This document shows positions 55,277-64,000 of a stretch of DNA of 64,000 nt, piece by piece. The DNA is from JACVRN01 sp963715565 (GTDB lineage Bacteria > Acidobacteriota > Blastocatellia > Pyrinomonadales > Pyrinomonadaceae). The notes below the pieces were generated by a model. The model was not told the DNA's origin. It saw only the letters and a program-made list of their open reading frames with translations, and searched no databases. A program made the position numbers and the translations under genes. The stretch is from assembly GCA_963715565.1 (NCBI GenBank), contig OY970256.1, positions 1,116,001 through 1,180,000 on the forward strand, in the 5' to 3' direction. Position 1 is the first letter of the stretch. Every line of letters begins with the position of its first letter.

Positions 55277-55630
55277 AAATCAGGAGAGCATGCATGTATC
55301 TGGGTAACTTCACGCCGCTCGTCGCCGAAGTCGGCTATGGCGGCCTCGGTGTGAACGGCGAGCTTGGCTATGAGAACCTGCGGGTATCTGTCGGGGGCAA
55401 ATCTTACGAGCACGCCCTGAGCACGCACGGGCCTGCGCGGCTTCTTTTCGAATTGGACGGGCGATACGCCAGTTTCTGTTGTCAGGTGGCGCTCAACGAC
55501 GACGTACCGGCTGGCGCTTCCAACGCGACCTTCGCGGTCGTGGCCGATGGCCGCCCGCTCGCGAGCGAGCCTTTCGTCTGGGCCGGAACGCTGCCGCGCA
55601 CCATCAGCGTCAACATTGACGGCGCGCGGA
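55277..55630 (+). repeat. 354-bp direct repeat, downstream copy
   Basis: This is the second copy of the 52699-53052 sequence and forms the ribosome site and first 112 codons of the intact NPCBM-glycosyltransferase gene. The two copies bracket member 13. Confidence 0.85.
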
Positions 55631-57282
55631 ATCTGGAATTGCTGGTCCAGACAAGGCGCTGGGAATATTGTCACGCCGTCTGGCTCGACCCGCAGTTGAG
55701 CGAAACGCCCGTCGAGAAAGTTGAAAGCACTCTGCTCGATTGTCTGGGCCGCGCCGAGATAGAGCTTCCAAGCGTCGTGCCGCGCGCCGAGCGCTGCATT
55801 GCGACGGTCGGCTCGCCCGGCTTCGAGCGCCTTCTTGACGACATGCTCGGCTCGCTCGCGGCCAACGGCGCTTGCGACGACGCGCTGCGCGTAGTCTTCT
55901 TACTCAACACGAGCGAGGAATGCGAGCGCGTGGCGTCCAAGTATCATGCGACCGTCGTTCGTTGCCGCTCGCGCGCTCCCGTCAACGCCATGAGTAAAGC
56001 GCTGCTCTACTCTGTCGCGCGCGTCGTAGATGCGGAGCAGTTTATTTGTCTGGACGCAGACATGCTCGTGCTCAACAGCCTGCGCCCTATATTTTCCGCG
56101 CTGGAGGTCTTGCCCCCGGAAAAAATTCTCGTCTGCCTCGAAGGAAACAGCCACCCTTTCAAAGACGTCGGCGATACTTTCTTCCGCAACTATCAGGGCA
56201 GCAGCTCCGAGTTTGAGCGCATGGGCATCACGCCCGACGAGGCCGCCTATTCTCTGGTCATCAACGACGGGATATTCGCTGGAAGCCGCTCTGCGCTGAT
56301 GGCGGTTGACGGCGTGATTCGCTCTATGCCGCACGCCGTCTCGTGGACGGACGGGAGCCGTCGCTGCTGGTGGCGCAACCAGTTCGTCTTCAATCTCGCG
56401 CTGGCCCGCCTGCGCTGCGGCGTAGAGCTTGACTCGACCTACAACGTTCAGCTACACGTGCAGAACGTGAGCTTGAGCCAGCAAGGGTCGCGCATCGCAG
56501 CCGACTGGCGTGGGCAACGGGTGCGCGTCCTGCACTTCTGCGGCGGCGCAAAGCGCAAGTATCCTCAATGGCAGGGATTGTTCGCTTCTGTGCCGGACCC
56601 GTTGATTGGAACGGACGGAGACGGCTACGCTCGTTTCCTGCGCGCACTGCGCGCGTGGGTCGGTCGGCGCGGAACCAGCGGACTGGCATGGTCTTTTTAC
56701 GGGACCACGAACGGGACGGGCGCGCGCGTTCGCGACCCCTCTACTTTTCCGCTGCTCGCCGCACTACACTACCTCGTACGCTCGAACGGCTGCGTGCGTG
56801 TCATAGAAACCGGAACGGCGCGCGGCATCGCCACTGCCTGCATCGCCTCAGCCGTGGCCCATCGCGAAGGAGGACGCGTCGTCACCTTTGACATCTGCTC
56901 TTTCCCCGAACGTGAGGAGCTGTGGGCCTCGCTGCCGGAAGAGATTAGAGACTGCGTTGAAGCGCGCGATGTTGATTCGCTTGAAGGCATGACGGAAGCG
57001 TTAAAGGCTGGCGAGCGTTACGAGGCGGCGCTGCTCGACTCCCTCCACACGGAGGAGCAAGTGTGGGCGGAATTTCAACTGGCGTCGCAGCTCGTCTGTC
57101 CCGGCGGATTAATTCTGGTCCACGACCCCGTCTACGAGCACGGGACGGTGGGGGCGGCGCTGCGGCGCATACGCGCCGACGGCTACGGAGTGACCAGACT
57201 GTGGACAGCCGAGGGCGGGGTCGCAGAGGACGACCATCTGGGTCTCGCGCTTATAGAGAACCGCCGGTACGAAGATGACTAA
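55294..57282 (+). CDS. NPCBM - glycosyltransferase - methyltransferase fusion
   Basis: ATG 55294 follows AGGAG. Three parts are visible in 662 residues. Residues 1-130 are an NPCBM carbohydrate-binding module. Residues about 165-440 are a GT-A-type glycosyltransferase with the metal-binding D254-A-D256 (F-I-C-L-D-A-D-M-L-V) and a later D-G-I-F-A-G-S. Residues about 480-655 are a class I SAM-dependent methyltransferase: motif I E505-T-G-T-A-R-G, then A-L-L-D-S-L-H-T-E and G-G-L-I-L-V-H-D-P. A glycan-binding, glycan-adding and methylating enzyme next to an array of Ser/Thr/Asn-rich proteins suggests glycosylation of those proteins or of cell-surface glycans. There is no membrane helix. Substrates cannot be read from the sequence. 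Confidence 0.76.
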   Translation: MYLGNFTPLVAEVGYGGLGVNGELGYENLRVSVGGKSYEHALSTHGPARLLFELDGRYASFCCQVALNDDVPAGASNATFAVVADGRPLASEPFVWAGTLPRTISVNIDGARNLELLVQTRRWEYCHAVWLDPQLSETPVEKVESTLLDCLGRAEIELPSVVPRAERCIATVGSPGFERLLDDMLGSLAANGACDDALRVVFLLNTSEECERVASKYHATVVRCRSRAPVNAMSKALLYSVARVVDAEQFICLDADMLVLNSLRPIFSALEVLPPEKILVCLEGNSHPFKDVGDTFFRNYQGSSSEFERMGITPDEAAYSLVINDGIFAGSRSALMAVDGVIRSMPHAVSWTDGSRRCWWRNQFVFNLALARLRCGVELDSTYNVQLHVQNVSLSQQGSRIAADWRGQRVRVLHFCGGAKRKYPQWQGLFASVPDPLIGTDGDGYARFLRALRAWVGRRGTSGLAWSFYGTTNGTGARVRDPSTFPLLAALHYLVRSNGCVRVIETGTARGIATACIASAVAHREGGRVVTFDICSFPEREELWASLPEEIRDCVEARDVDSLEGMTEALKAGERYEAALLDSLHTEEQVWAEFQLASQLVCPGGLILVHDPVYEHGTVGAALRRIRADGYGVTRLWTAEGGVAEDDHLGLALIENRRYEDD

Positions 57283-57335
57283 TCGACAGTGTGATATGCA
57301 GTAGGTGTTTGCAGGGTGAAGAGTCAGGAGTCAGC

Positions 57336-59747
57336 ATGAAGCGCATCCTTATAGGGATACACGTTCACGCCGAGCCCGCACGTTTGAGTGCGACGCTCGC
57401 CGCTCTGCGCGCCCACACGACGCTCGACTATGAGCTGTTGCTCCTGCCGGACGGGCCTGACGCGGCGACGAAAACGGCGCTCGCGAGAACGAGCGACCTG
57501 CCGCAGGCAGCCACCGCAGAACCTCTCGGCGTGGCTGCCTGCTTCAACCGTCTCGCCAACTACAACGACGCGGGCGTCGTGGTGCTGCTCGAAAGCGGCG
57601 CGCTGGTTGGGCCGCAATGGTTGAACCATTTACTTGCGGCGCTGGATGCAGATCCACGCAACGGGCTGGCAGGGCCATCCACCAACCGCTCTTGGAACGA
57701 GCAAAACATACGTGCGCGGTGCAGCAACTCAACGCACGACATCGCGCGCGTCGCGAGGGACACCGAGCGGCGTTTCGCCAGCGAGACGCGCGTACTGGAA
57801 CCGCTCTATAGCCTCTCGGACTTCTGCTACGCGGTCAGGCGCGAAGTGATAGAGGCCATCGGAGGCGCGGACGAAGGCTACAAACGCGGCCCGTGCTGGG
57901 AGATGGATTACAACATCAGGGCAGCTCGCGCAGGTTTCCGTGGAGTCTGGGCCTGCGCCGCCTACGTGCACCGCATGCCCTTCACCGCGCGGCGCAAGCA
58001 GGAGGAAGCACACCACTTCGAGGCCAGTAAAAATTTTTACCAGAACAAATTTTGCGGGGCGCGATTGCGTGGCGAGAAATCTGATTTTCGAGAGCACTGT
58101 CGCGGCGACGCTTGCCCCAACTTCGCACCCGCTTCGTTGATTCAAATTCGCTACGACCTCCCCGCTGTCAGGACTCGCCTCGCCCCGCTGCCGTCCGTGT
58201 CCCCGAGCCGCGCCGCTCGGCGAGCACGATTACAAAAATCCGGCTCGCAAGACGCTGCCGCCGCTGCCGTCGTCGTCCCGCAACCGGCAGTCCCCCCTTT
58301 GCCGAAGGTGGAGTTCAGTGCGTTGGATTCTCCGCTCGTGAGCTGCATCATGCCGACCTTTAACCGTCGCAGCTACCTGCCGCAGGCAATCCGCTGCTTC
58401 CTGCGACAGGACTACCCGAACCTTGAGCTAATTGTCGTGGACGATGGTAGCGACCCCGTGCGCGATTGCGTGCCTGAGGACGAGCGCATACGTTACGTGC
58501 GTCTTGATGGGAAGCTCAAGATCGGGGCGAAACGCAACCTCGCGTGCGGTCTCGCGCGCGGCGAGTTTATAGTTCACTGGGACGACGATGACTGGTATCC
58601 GCCGCATCGTGTGAGCGCGCAGGTGGGAGCGCTCGTCAGCAACTCGTCGGATGTCAGCGGCACGAGCCGAATCTTTTATTACGACGCGGTCGCGGATCGC
58701 GCGTGGGAGTACAGGTACAGGTCCGGAAAGGCTTCGTGGGTCGGTGGAAACACCCTTGCGTATCGCAAGGACTTCTGGGAGCGCAACAAATTTCCAGACA
58801 TCAGCGTCGGAGAAGACTCGCGCTTTCTCTGGTCCAGGCAGTCTAAAAAAATTTCGGACCTCGCGGACCCTTCGCTCTGCGTCGCCACAGTTCATACGCA
58901 CAACACCAGCCGCAAGGCGACCGGCGGCTCCTACTGGCATCCGTGCCCGAGCGACAGGATTCACGGGCTGCTAGGCGAGGAGCGCTTTCTCTATCGCGCA
59001 GGCTATTCGGCTGCGCAGCCCTCCGGGTGGCCGCTCGTCACCTGCATCATGCCGACCTTTAACCGCAGGCCGCTCGTGCCGCTCGCCCTGCGCTATTTCT
59101 CTTATCAGGATTACCCGAACAAAGAACTCGTGATTGTTGACGACGGCACGGACCCTGTGGGCGATCTGGCCGACGGCCTGCCGGACGTGCGCTACATTCA
59201 CTTACCGCGCAAGACCTCCATCGGCGCGAAGCGAAACATCGCCTGCCAGCATAGTCGTGGCGAAATCATCGCGCACTGGGACGACGACGACTGGTATGCC
59301 CCCGATCGTTTGCGCTATCAGGTAGTGCCGCTCGTAGAAGGCAGCGCGGACATGACCGGGTTGATTAATACCTGCGTGCTCGAATTACCCGGCGGTGATT
59401 TCTGGACCGTAGACTCGCAGCTTCATCAGAGGATGTTCGTCGGCGACGTACACGGCGGCACGCTCGTTTATCGCAAGGAGTTGCTCTCGCAAGGTCTGCG
59501 CTATCCCGAAATCAATCTAGCGGAAGATGCCTATCTGCTTCGCCGCGCCGTCAAAGACGGAAAACGCCTCATGCGTATGATCAATCCGGGTCTCTTCGTC
59601 TACATACGGCACGGGCGCAACGCATGGAAACAATGCCAGCCGGGCCGCTTCATTAACCCTTCAGGGTGGAAGCGCGTCCCACGGCCCGGAATGTTCACGG
59701 CAGAGTTACTGTCTTCTTACAAAGAGGCCATCGCGCGCATAGTCTAA
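57336..59747 (+). CDS. Triple-domain GT2 glycosyltransferase
   Basis: ATG 57336 follows CAGGAG; the upstream ATG at 57291 has no ribosome site and precedes an unrelated stretch. Three GT2-like domains lie in 803 residues. Domains 2 (from about 335) and 3 (from about 568) both start C-I-M-P-T-F-N-R-R, continue V-D-D-G, and have I-G-A-K-R-N with the metal-binding W-D-D-D-D-W (D416 onwards and D649 onwards). Domain 1 (1-280) keeps the fold pattern, but the place of the DxD motif reads L-L-E-S-G-A, so it is probably inactive or binds substrate. A basic linker (about 285-325) joins domains 1 and 2. It probably acts with the upstream fusion in building a glycan. Confidence 0.8.
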   Translation: MKRILIGIHVHAEPARLSATLAALRAHTTLDYELLLLPDGPDAATKTALARTSDLPQAATAEPLGVAACFNRLANYNDAGVVVLLESGALVGPQWLNHLLAALDADPRNGLAGPSTNRSWNEQNIRARCSNSTHDIARVARDTERRFASETRVLEPLYSLSDFCYAVRREVIEAIGGADEGYKRGPCWEMDYNIRAARAGFRGVWACAAYVHRMPFTARRKQEEAHHFEASKNFYQNKFCGARLRGEKSDFREHCRGDACPNFAPASLIQIRYDLPAVRTRLAPLPSVSPSRAARRARLQKSGSQDAAAAAVVVPQPAVPPLPKVEFSALDSPLVSCIMPTFNRRSYLPQAIRCFLRQDYPNLELIVVDDGSDPVRDCVPEDERIRYVRLDGKLKIGAKRNLACGLARGEFIVHWDDDDWYPPHRVSAQVGALVSNSSDVSGTSRIFYYDAVADRAWEYRYRSGKASWVGGNTLAYRKDFWERNKFPDISVGEDSRFLWSRQSKKISDLADPSLCVATVHTHNTSRKATGGSYWHPCPSDRIHGLLGEERFLYRAGYSAAQPSGWPLVTCIMPTFNRRPLVPLALRYFSYQDYPNKELVIVDDGTDPVGDLADGLPDVRYIHLPRKTSIGAKRNIACQHSRGEIIAHWDDDDWYAPDRLRYQVVPLVEGSADMTGLINTCVLELPGGDFWTVDSQLHQRMFVGDVHGGTLVYRKELLSQGLRYPEINLAEDAYLLRRAVKDGKRLMRMINPGLFVYIRHGRNAWKQCQPGRFINPSGWKRVPRPGMFTAELLSSYKEAIARIV

Positions 59748-59855
59748 AGGCCAGTTTCTATTTACCCGTATGAGGAGTGTCTTATCAGACTTTCTATTGG
59801 TAGTATGCCGCTTGTTGACGCGCGTTAATTAATAGAGTCAATCAAGGAGAGCCGC

Positions 59856-60614
59856 TTGAACGTCAAGGCTTATCTGGAACGAATTAATTATCATGGCTCG
59901 CTTGTTCCCAACGCCGAGACGCTGCGCCGTTTGCAGGTCGCGCATCTCTTGTCAGTGCCTTTTGAGAACCTCAGCATTCATGCCGGGGAGCCGATTATTC
60001 TTGAAGATGACGCGCTCTTTAACAAAATCGTCGAGCGTTATCGCGGCGGCTTCTGCTATGAATTAAACGGTCTCTTCGCCACCCTGTTGCGCGAGCTTGG
60101 CTTTAACGTAGTGATGCTCTCCGCCGGGGTTGCGAATGCGAAAGGCGGCTTCGGGCCGGACTTCGACCACATGGCGCTGATGGTTATCTTAGAGCAGCGT
60201 TGGCTTGCCGATGTAGGCTTTGGTGATTCATTTCTTGAACCGTTGCTCCTCGACGAACGCGGCGCACAAGCGCAGGGCGCGCGCTCATATCAGATTATTC
60301 CTGACGGCGCACACCTCGTTCTCATGCAACGTGATGATGGCGACGAATGGAAAGCCCAGTATCGTTTCACTTTGCAGCCCCATAATTATTCCGACTTTGC
60401 AGAGATGTGTCGCTATCATCAAACTTCGCCGCAATCGCATTTCACGCAGCGTCGCGTGTGCTCGCGGGCGACACAGGAAGGACGCGTCACCCTGAGCGAA
60501 ATGCGTTTTATTACCACGTCCAAGGATGGCGGGCGGCAGGAACGAAATTTAACTGATCAAGAAGAGTACGCGGCAATGCTGCGCGAAAATTTTGGTGTTG
60601 TGATGACAGCCTAA
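59856..60614 (+). CDS. nat: Arylamine N-acetyltransferase
   Basis: The start is TTG 59856, five bases after AAGGAGAG. The 252 residues carry the catalytic triad of the NAT family: C67 in R-G-G-F-C-Y-E-L-N, H105 in F-D-H-M and D119 in A-D-V-G-F-G. The Cys-His distance of 38 residues equals that of the Salmonella enzyme. These enzymes move an acetyl group from acetyl-CoA to aromatic amines or hydrazines. Some relatives make amides in biosynthetic pathways. The 108-base gap to the glycosyltransferase and the change of function suggest it is a separate unit. Confidence 0.9.
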   Translation: MNVKAYLERINYHGSLVPNAETLRRLQVAHLLSVPFENLSIHAGEPIILEDDALFNKIVERYRGGFCYELNGLFATLLRELGFNVVMLSAGVANAKGGFGPDFDHMALMVILEQRWLADVGFGDSFLEPLLLDERGAQAQGARSYQIIPDGAHLVLMQRDDGDEWKAQYRFTLQPHNYSDFAEMCRYHQTSPQSHFTQRRVCSRATQEGRVTLSEMRFITTSKDGGRQERNLTDQEEYAAMLRENFGVVMTA

Positions 60615-60773
60615 AGCCGCGTTCTACTCCTGCCAGTGCCGAGTTGAACAACTCATCGAAACCCGACCGCTTAATAGCATCCCTTTCATGCTTGTCTTTA
60701 CAGATGGGGGCTTAATTCCGGCGTTGGGCGCTCGTGCTATTCTAGTCGAATCCATTCTCATCGGAGGTCATAC

Positions 60774-61595
60774 ATGATCATTGCCCTGGCGTCGCCCCGT
60801 GTCGCCTCAGCCCTTGATGAAGGCTTAGACAAGGTAAAGCGGCTCATGTCCGAAGCCTCGGCTCAGGGCGCGGAGATAATCTGTTTCCCGGAAGCCTATC
60901 TTCCGGGTCTGCGGGGACAGGATTTTGAAGTAGTGCCCTTTGACGAGACGCAGCAGGAACGTGTACTTCAGACCGTAGCGCAGTGGTCGCTCTCCTACGA
61001 GGTGGCAACTATCCTCGGGATGGAAAGGCTCACGACGGCGGGTCGCCAGATTGCCGCCTTTGTCATTGACGCTCAGGGCCAGCTTCAGGGCTATCAAACC
61101 AAGAACCAACTGGACCCGACCGAAGAGCAGTTCTATGTACCCGGAAATACACGGCGACTCTTCGAGATCAAAGGGCTCAAGTTTGGCATCTCGATTTGCC
61201 ACGAGGGCTGGCGCTATCCGGAGACCGTTAGATGGGCAGCCGTGCGGGGAGCCAAAATCGTCTTTCATCCACAGCACACTGGGAACGAACAGGCAGGTGT
61301 CCGACTGACCGAGTGGGGCGCGACGAGTGCGCCTTACTACGAGAAGGCGATGATGATGCGCAGCCTTGAGAACACAATCTACTTTGCCAGCGTCAATTAT
61401 GCCTTGCGCTTCCAGGAATCGGCGACAAGTCTCATCGCCCCATCCGGCCAATGCCAGGCCTACTTACCCTACGGCCAGGAAGGCGTACTGGTCCAGGCCA
61501 TCAATATCGAACAGGCAACCGGTTTGCTTGCCACTCGATACGCACCCGAGCGTTATCAAGAAGCTTTGCACAAACATTCAGAAGAGGTTGCATAA
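60774..61595 (+). CDS. Carbon-nitrogen hydrolase (nitrilase superfamily)
   Basis: ATG 60774 follows GGAGGT. The 273-residue protein has the full Glu-Lys-Cys triad: E40 (F-P-E-A-Y-L-P-G), K110 (T-K-N-Q-L) and C142 (I-S-I-C-H-E-G-W-R-Y-P-E). It hydrolyses, or forms, a C-N bond of an amide or nitrile; the substrate is not predictable. The R-Y-P-E after the Cys is typical of the amidase-like branches. A 23-base gap separates it from the SelO-like gene, so the two are likely co-transcribed. Confidence 0.88.
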   Translation: MIIALASPRVASALDEGLDKVKRLMSEASAQGAEIICFPEAYLPGLRGQDFEVVPFDETQQERVLQTVAQWSLSYEVATILGMERLTTAGRQIAAFVIDAQGQLQGYQTKNQLDPTEEQFYVPGNTRRLFEIKGLKFGISICHEGWRYPETVRWAAVRGAKIVFHPQHTGNEQAGVRLTEWGATSAPYYEKAMMMRSLENTIYFASVNYALRFQESATSLIAPSGQCQAYLPYGQEGVLVQAINIEQATGLLATRYAPERYQEALHKHSEEVA

Positions 61596-61618
61596 TTCAC
61601 CGTTTTTATTCATTCCAC

Positions 61619-63829
61619 ATGAATATTTGTGCAAAGCCGAGTGACGCCGCCGCGCATCGGGCGCGAAATACTGAGTCTGGCCCCATCAAACACATCTTTG
61701 ATCTGCTCGGCGCGTCATGTGCGCTCTCTATCTTGAGTCCGGATATGTTTTCGGAATTCACAGCTCTGAGAGTTCAGGGTAATGTCGTCTGGTGTAATTA
61801 TGAAGTGGCACGCCAACTCGGTTTTAAAGTCCCGCCGTCAAATTGTATGACGCCGGAATTTCACCGCCAGATTATAGATGCGCTCTCCTACAGGGTGTTG
61901 CAGCCGGGCCTTAATTCCGAAGATCAACAGACGCTCACGATGTACGCAGATAAATATGGCGGCGATGGCGTTGCGCCGGCTCTGGGGTCGAGCCGTTCCG
62001 GTTACTTGCCTTTCGGGGACATATTTCTCAAAGGTGTGGGACACACGCCGCTGTTCAGGCATAACAACGCGGACGACTTCCCTCATTCACACGGAGGCTT
62101 CGACATGGATGAGGGACTTGCCGAAGTGGTTTGGGGAGAAATCAACGCAAACCTCATGAGCCGGGATTCGAGTCGCATCCTGGCTATTATCGATCAGGAC
62201 GACTACACGCACTATCCGGATGGTGAAAGATCGCTCCGCGCGATAGTGGCGCGAACAGGCTGCCAGCTTCGACCCGGCCACGTTTTGGCGCAGCGTCTTC
62301 AAGGACAGCGCTCAAGGCTGGACATCTTCGTCAGTATCACAGGAGCGACCGGACAGCTCTTGACGAGGAAAGACACGGCTACAGGCGAGGAGGTTCCTGA
62401 CGTCAGGGGCACGATGCTTCAGGTAATTGACGACCATGCGCGCGTGGCTGCCGATCAGGCGCGGTGGCGAATAACGCACTCGGCATTGAGCACGTCCAAC
62501 ATGCAGATGAACGGTGGAATGCTCGACGTGGTCACAGAGCGCGCTCACCCACGCTCTTTTGCAATCCGTCCGCAGCCTCGACCGGCAGACCCGGAGAAAT
62601 CCTATTGCACAGACTATTCCGACCGCGTGACTCAGATGGAGCGGCTTTACAGAGCGGTCATGAGAAGCGTTGATAAGGAAAGGCGTGGGTTGCTCAACGC
62701 GACCCGGCTCAATATCAGAGCGGAGATGGATAAAGCATACCTCAACTATGTAGAGGAAAACCTGCTGTGCGCCGCCGGGCTAAAGCGCAAAATGGCGCAG
62801 CGGTTACGAACAAGGCATGCGGAGCTGACGCGACGCTTTACAGAAGTGCTCATGAAGATGACCGACCTGAAGAATCCGACGGTCGTGAGAGCCAGTATGC
62901 TGCTGATTAAAGACGCCACGGTGCTCGACGTGTTTGGGCTTTTGGGCAATTTCCCCGGCAGGTATTTCGAAGCCCCGGATGCTAATCAAACGAGGTTCAT
63001 TCGCTCTCAACTAAAGCCGGTCTATAAAGGCAACAGGTTTCACGTAGCTAAGAAGCGGGCCAACGTCAATGCTCTGATAAAGGAATTTGCCGATGTCTAC
63101 AAGCAATTGATGCGCGCTTGCCGGGGCTATGCCGATGAGTTTTATGACGGCGTGGAGAGCATGCAGGAGTCTATCAAATCACGCGCGGCTTTTGAGAACA
63201 GACCGATGAGGCTGCTATACCGCGCCGATTTTTTTCAAGCTTGCGGGAATGCAGTGCGGGAATACAAATCGACCGGCGATACAGATGTGATCCGTCTTTT
63301 TATTGAAAAGAGGGTTTCAGCAGCGTCGCGCGATATTGACAGGCTGCTGGCTCGCGGAGAGTCATGCCTATTGCCGTGTGGCGGGCTGGAATTGCAGGCG
63401 CGTGTGATCGAGGGGATACGATTTTCCGTCAGGGCATGGGATGACAGGAAGCAGACGCGCAGGCTGCACATCTGTATTCCGGTTGAACGAAACGGCGGCA
63501 ACTACATAACAGGTTTACCGTATTACCCTTGCCTCACGCCGCGCCAGATACGCTCGCTCAGCTATAGAATCACGACCGATGACTGGGCGTCATGGCGTGA
63601 TATTGCCGCGCGATTAAGGCGCGACGGCGAGGGCCGCTTTTTCATCGTCTTTGAAGATACCTGCGACCCGCCGATGGCCGCCGAGCTTGAAGGTATTCTA
63701 TATGACAAAACTCGCAGCGAGCCGGACCAGAAAAATAAGCTGCGCTCCACCACGTATGTTTTCGCCATCCCTGACAGTAGAGAGCTGGCGGATTTAATCG
63801 CGGCACAGAAAACAACGGTTCGGCTGTAA
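61619..63829 (+). CDS. Divergent SelO-like (pseudokinase AMPylase) protein
   Basis: ATG 61619 gives 736 residues; the longer frame from 61451 overlaps the hydrolase gene and is rejected. No good ribosome site is seen. Several SelO landmarks are present in order: K138 in L-K-G-V-G-H-T-P (SelO has L-K-G-A-G-R-T-P), a following helix with E169/E174 (E-G-L-A-E-V-V-W-G-E), then T-S-N294-M and L-D303. SelO has T-D-N-M and I-D nine residues apart, and the spacing here is also nine. The Asp before the metal-binding Asn is Ser in this protein, which may affect catalysis. The C-terminal 350 residues have no match that I recognise. SelO enzymes transfer AMP from ATP to protein hydroxyls. Confidence 0.6.
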   Translation: MNICAKPSDAAAHRARNTESGPIKHIFDLLGASCALSILSPDMFSEFTALRVQGNVVWCNYEVARQLGFKVPPSNCMTPEFHRQIIDALSYRVLQPGLNSEDQQTLTMYADKYGGDGVAPALGSSRSGYLPFGDIFLKGVGHTPLFRHNNADDFPHSHGGFDMDEGLAEVVWGEINANLMSRDSSRILAIIDQDDYTHYPDGERSLRAIVARTGCQLRPGHVLAQRLQGQRSRLDIFVSITGATGQLLTRKDTATGEEVPDVRGTMLQVIDDHARVAADQARWRITHSALSTSNMQMNGGMLDVVTERAHPRSFAIRPQPRPADPEKSYCTDYSDRVTQMERLYRAVMRSVDKERRGLLNATRLNIRAEMDKAYLNYVEENLLCAAGLKRKMAQRLRTRHAELTRRFTEVLMKMTDLKNPTVVRASMLLIKDATVLDVFGLLGNFPGRYFEAPDANQTRFIRSQLKPVYKGNRFHVAKKRANVNALIKEFADVYKQLMRACRGYADEFYDGVESMQESIKSRAAFENRPMRLLYRADFFQACGNAVREYKSTGDTDVIRLFIEKRVSAASRDIDRLLARGESCLLPCGGLELQARVIEGIRFSVRAWDDRKQTRRLHICIPVERNGGNYITGLPYYPCLTPRQIRSLSYRITTDDWASWRDIAARLRRDGEGRFFIVFEDTCDPPMAAELEGILYDKTRSEPDQKNKLRSTTYVFAIPDSRELADLIAAQKTTVRL

Positions 63830-64000
63830 GCGGCGAGCGCGGGCCGCAGTGAAGCGGCGTACACAAATGGTATTGCTTGACTTTTTATTATGAAGAGAGT
63901 ACATGCAGAGTGTTTAAGTTTAGCATACCGCGCTTCCGTCCCATGTGCCTGTTTTAGACCTGGCTTTTACCGCTTTCCGTAACGGGCAAGGTCTTTCCTT

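Noticed and set aside
52699..55630. Transposon insertion carrying member 13
   Set aside because: The flanking direct repeat is 354 bases, far longer than a target-site duplication, and there is no transposase or terminal inverted repeat.
61451..61618. Upstream extension of the SelO-like gene
   Set aside because: These 56 codons overlap the end of the hydrolase gene and read as its Arg-rich shadow frame.

Overview
The window looks like a piece of a bacterial chromosome of roughly 55-60% GC. It is most consistent with the Acidobacteriota (class Blastocatellia or a neighbour). That is an inference from gene style: a secreted FG-GAP repeat protein, a TolB-like PD40 propeller, TPR proteins ending in a Fis-type helix-turn-helix, a sigma-70-like regulator coupled to a double zinc-finger anti-sigma protein, a CHAT-domain protein, and several TTG/GTG starts. 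No rRNA, tRNA, transposase, integrase or CRISPR array was seen.

Layout. (1) 1-8.1 kb is a conventional region, mostly on the minus strand: the C-terminal end of a CHAT protein (plus strand), a sigma/anti-sigma pair, a secreted FG-GAP protein, a TPR-Fis regulator and a secreted TolB-like propeller. It is punctuated by strong hairpin terminators. (2) 8.1-9.0 kb is a gene-free gap with a palindromic repeat and a good sigma-70-like promoter pointing right. (3) 9.0-25.9 kb holds four co-directional genes of unknown function, including a 3378-residue giant that resembles the large DUF6603-type proteins. (4) 25.9-55.3 kb is a tandem array of thirteen paralogous proteins of about 640-770 residues, plus the 3' remnant of another. 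Each has a constant N-terminal domain of about 165 residues with no signal peptide, then three Ig-like domains. Eleven end in a seven-bladed (one six-bladed) 'FDG-x-x-IW' beta-propeller, one in a LamG-like domain and one in a kelch propeller. (5) 55.3-59.7 kb holds an NPCBM-glycosyltransferase-methyltransferase fusion and a triple GT2 glycosyltransferase. (6) 59.9-63.8 kb holds an arylamine N-acetyltransferase, a carbon-nitrogen hydrolase and a SelO-like protein.

The plus-strand block from 9.0 to 59.7 kb has short gaps and no convincing internal terminator, so it may work as one unit: a giant beta-rich protein and three companions, a family of display or adhesion-like proteins with constant heads and interchangeable tails, and carbohydrate-active enzymes that could glycosylate them. 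None of the 17 head and array proteins shows a signal peptide, and the propellers run to the last residues, leaving little room for a C-terminal sorting domain. This is odd for Ig/propeller proteins and suggests either intracellular assembly or a dedicated export route. The array shows several signs of recent turnover: a duplicated two-gene unit (members 1-2 and 5-6), a vestigial 3' end, shared near-identical DNA blocks, an exact 132-nt internal repeat in member 13, and a 354-bp direct repeat flanking member 13 that left a truncated NPCBM gene behind.
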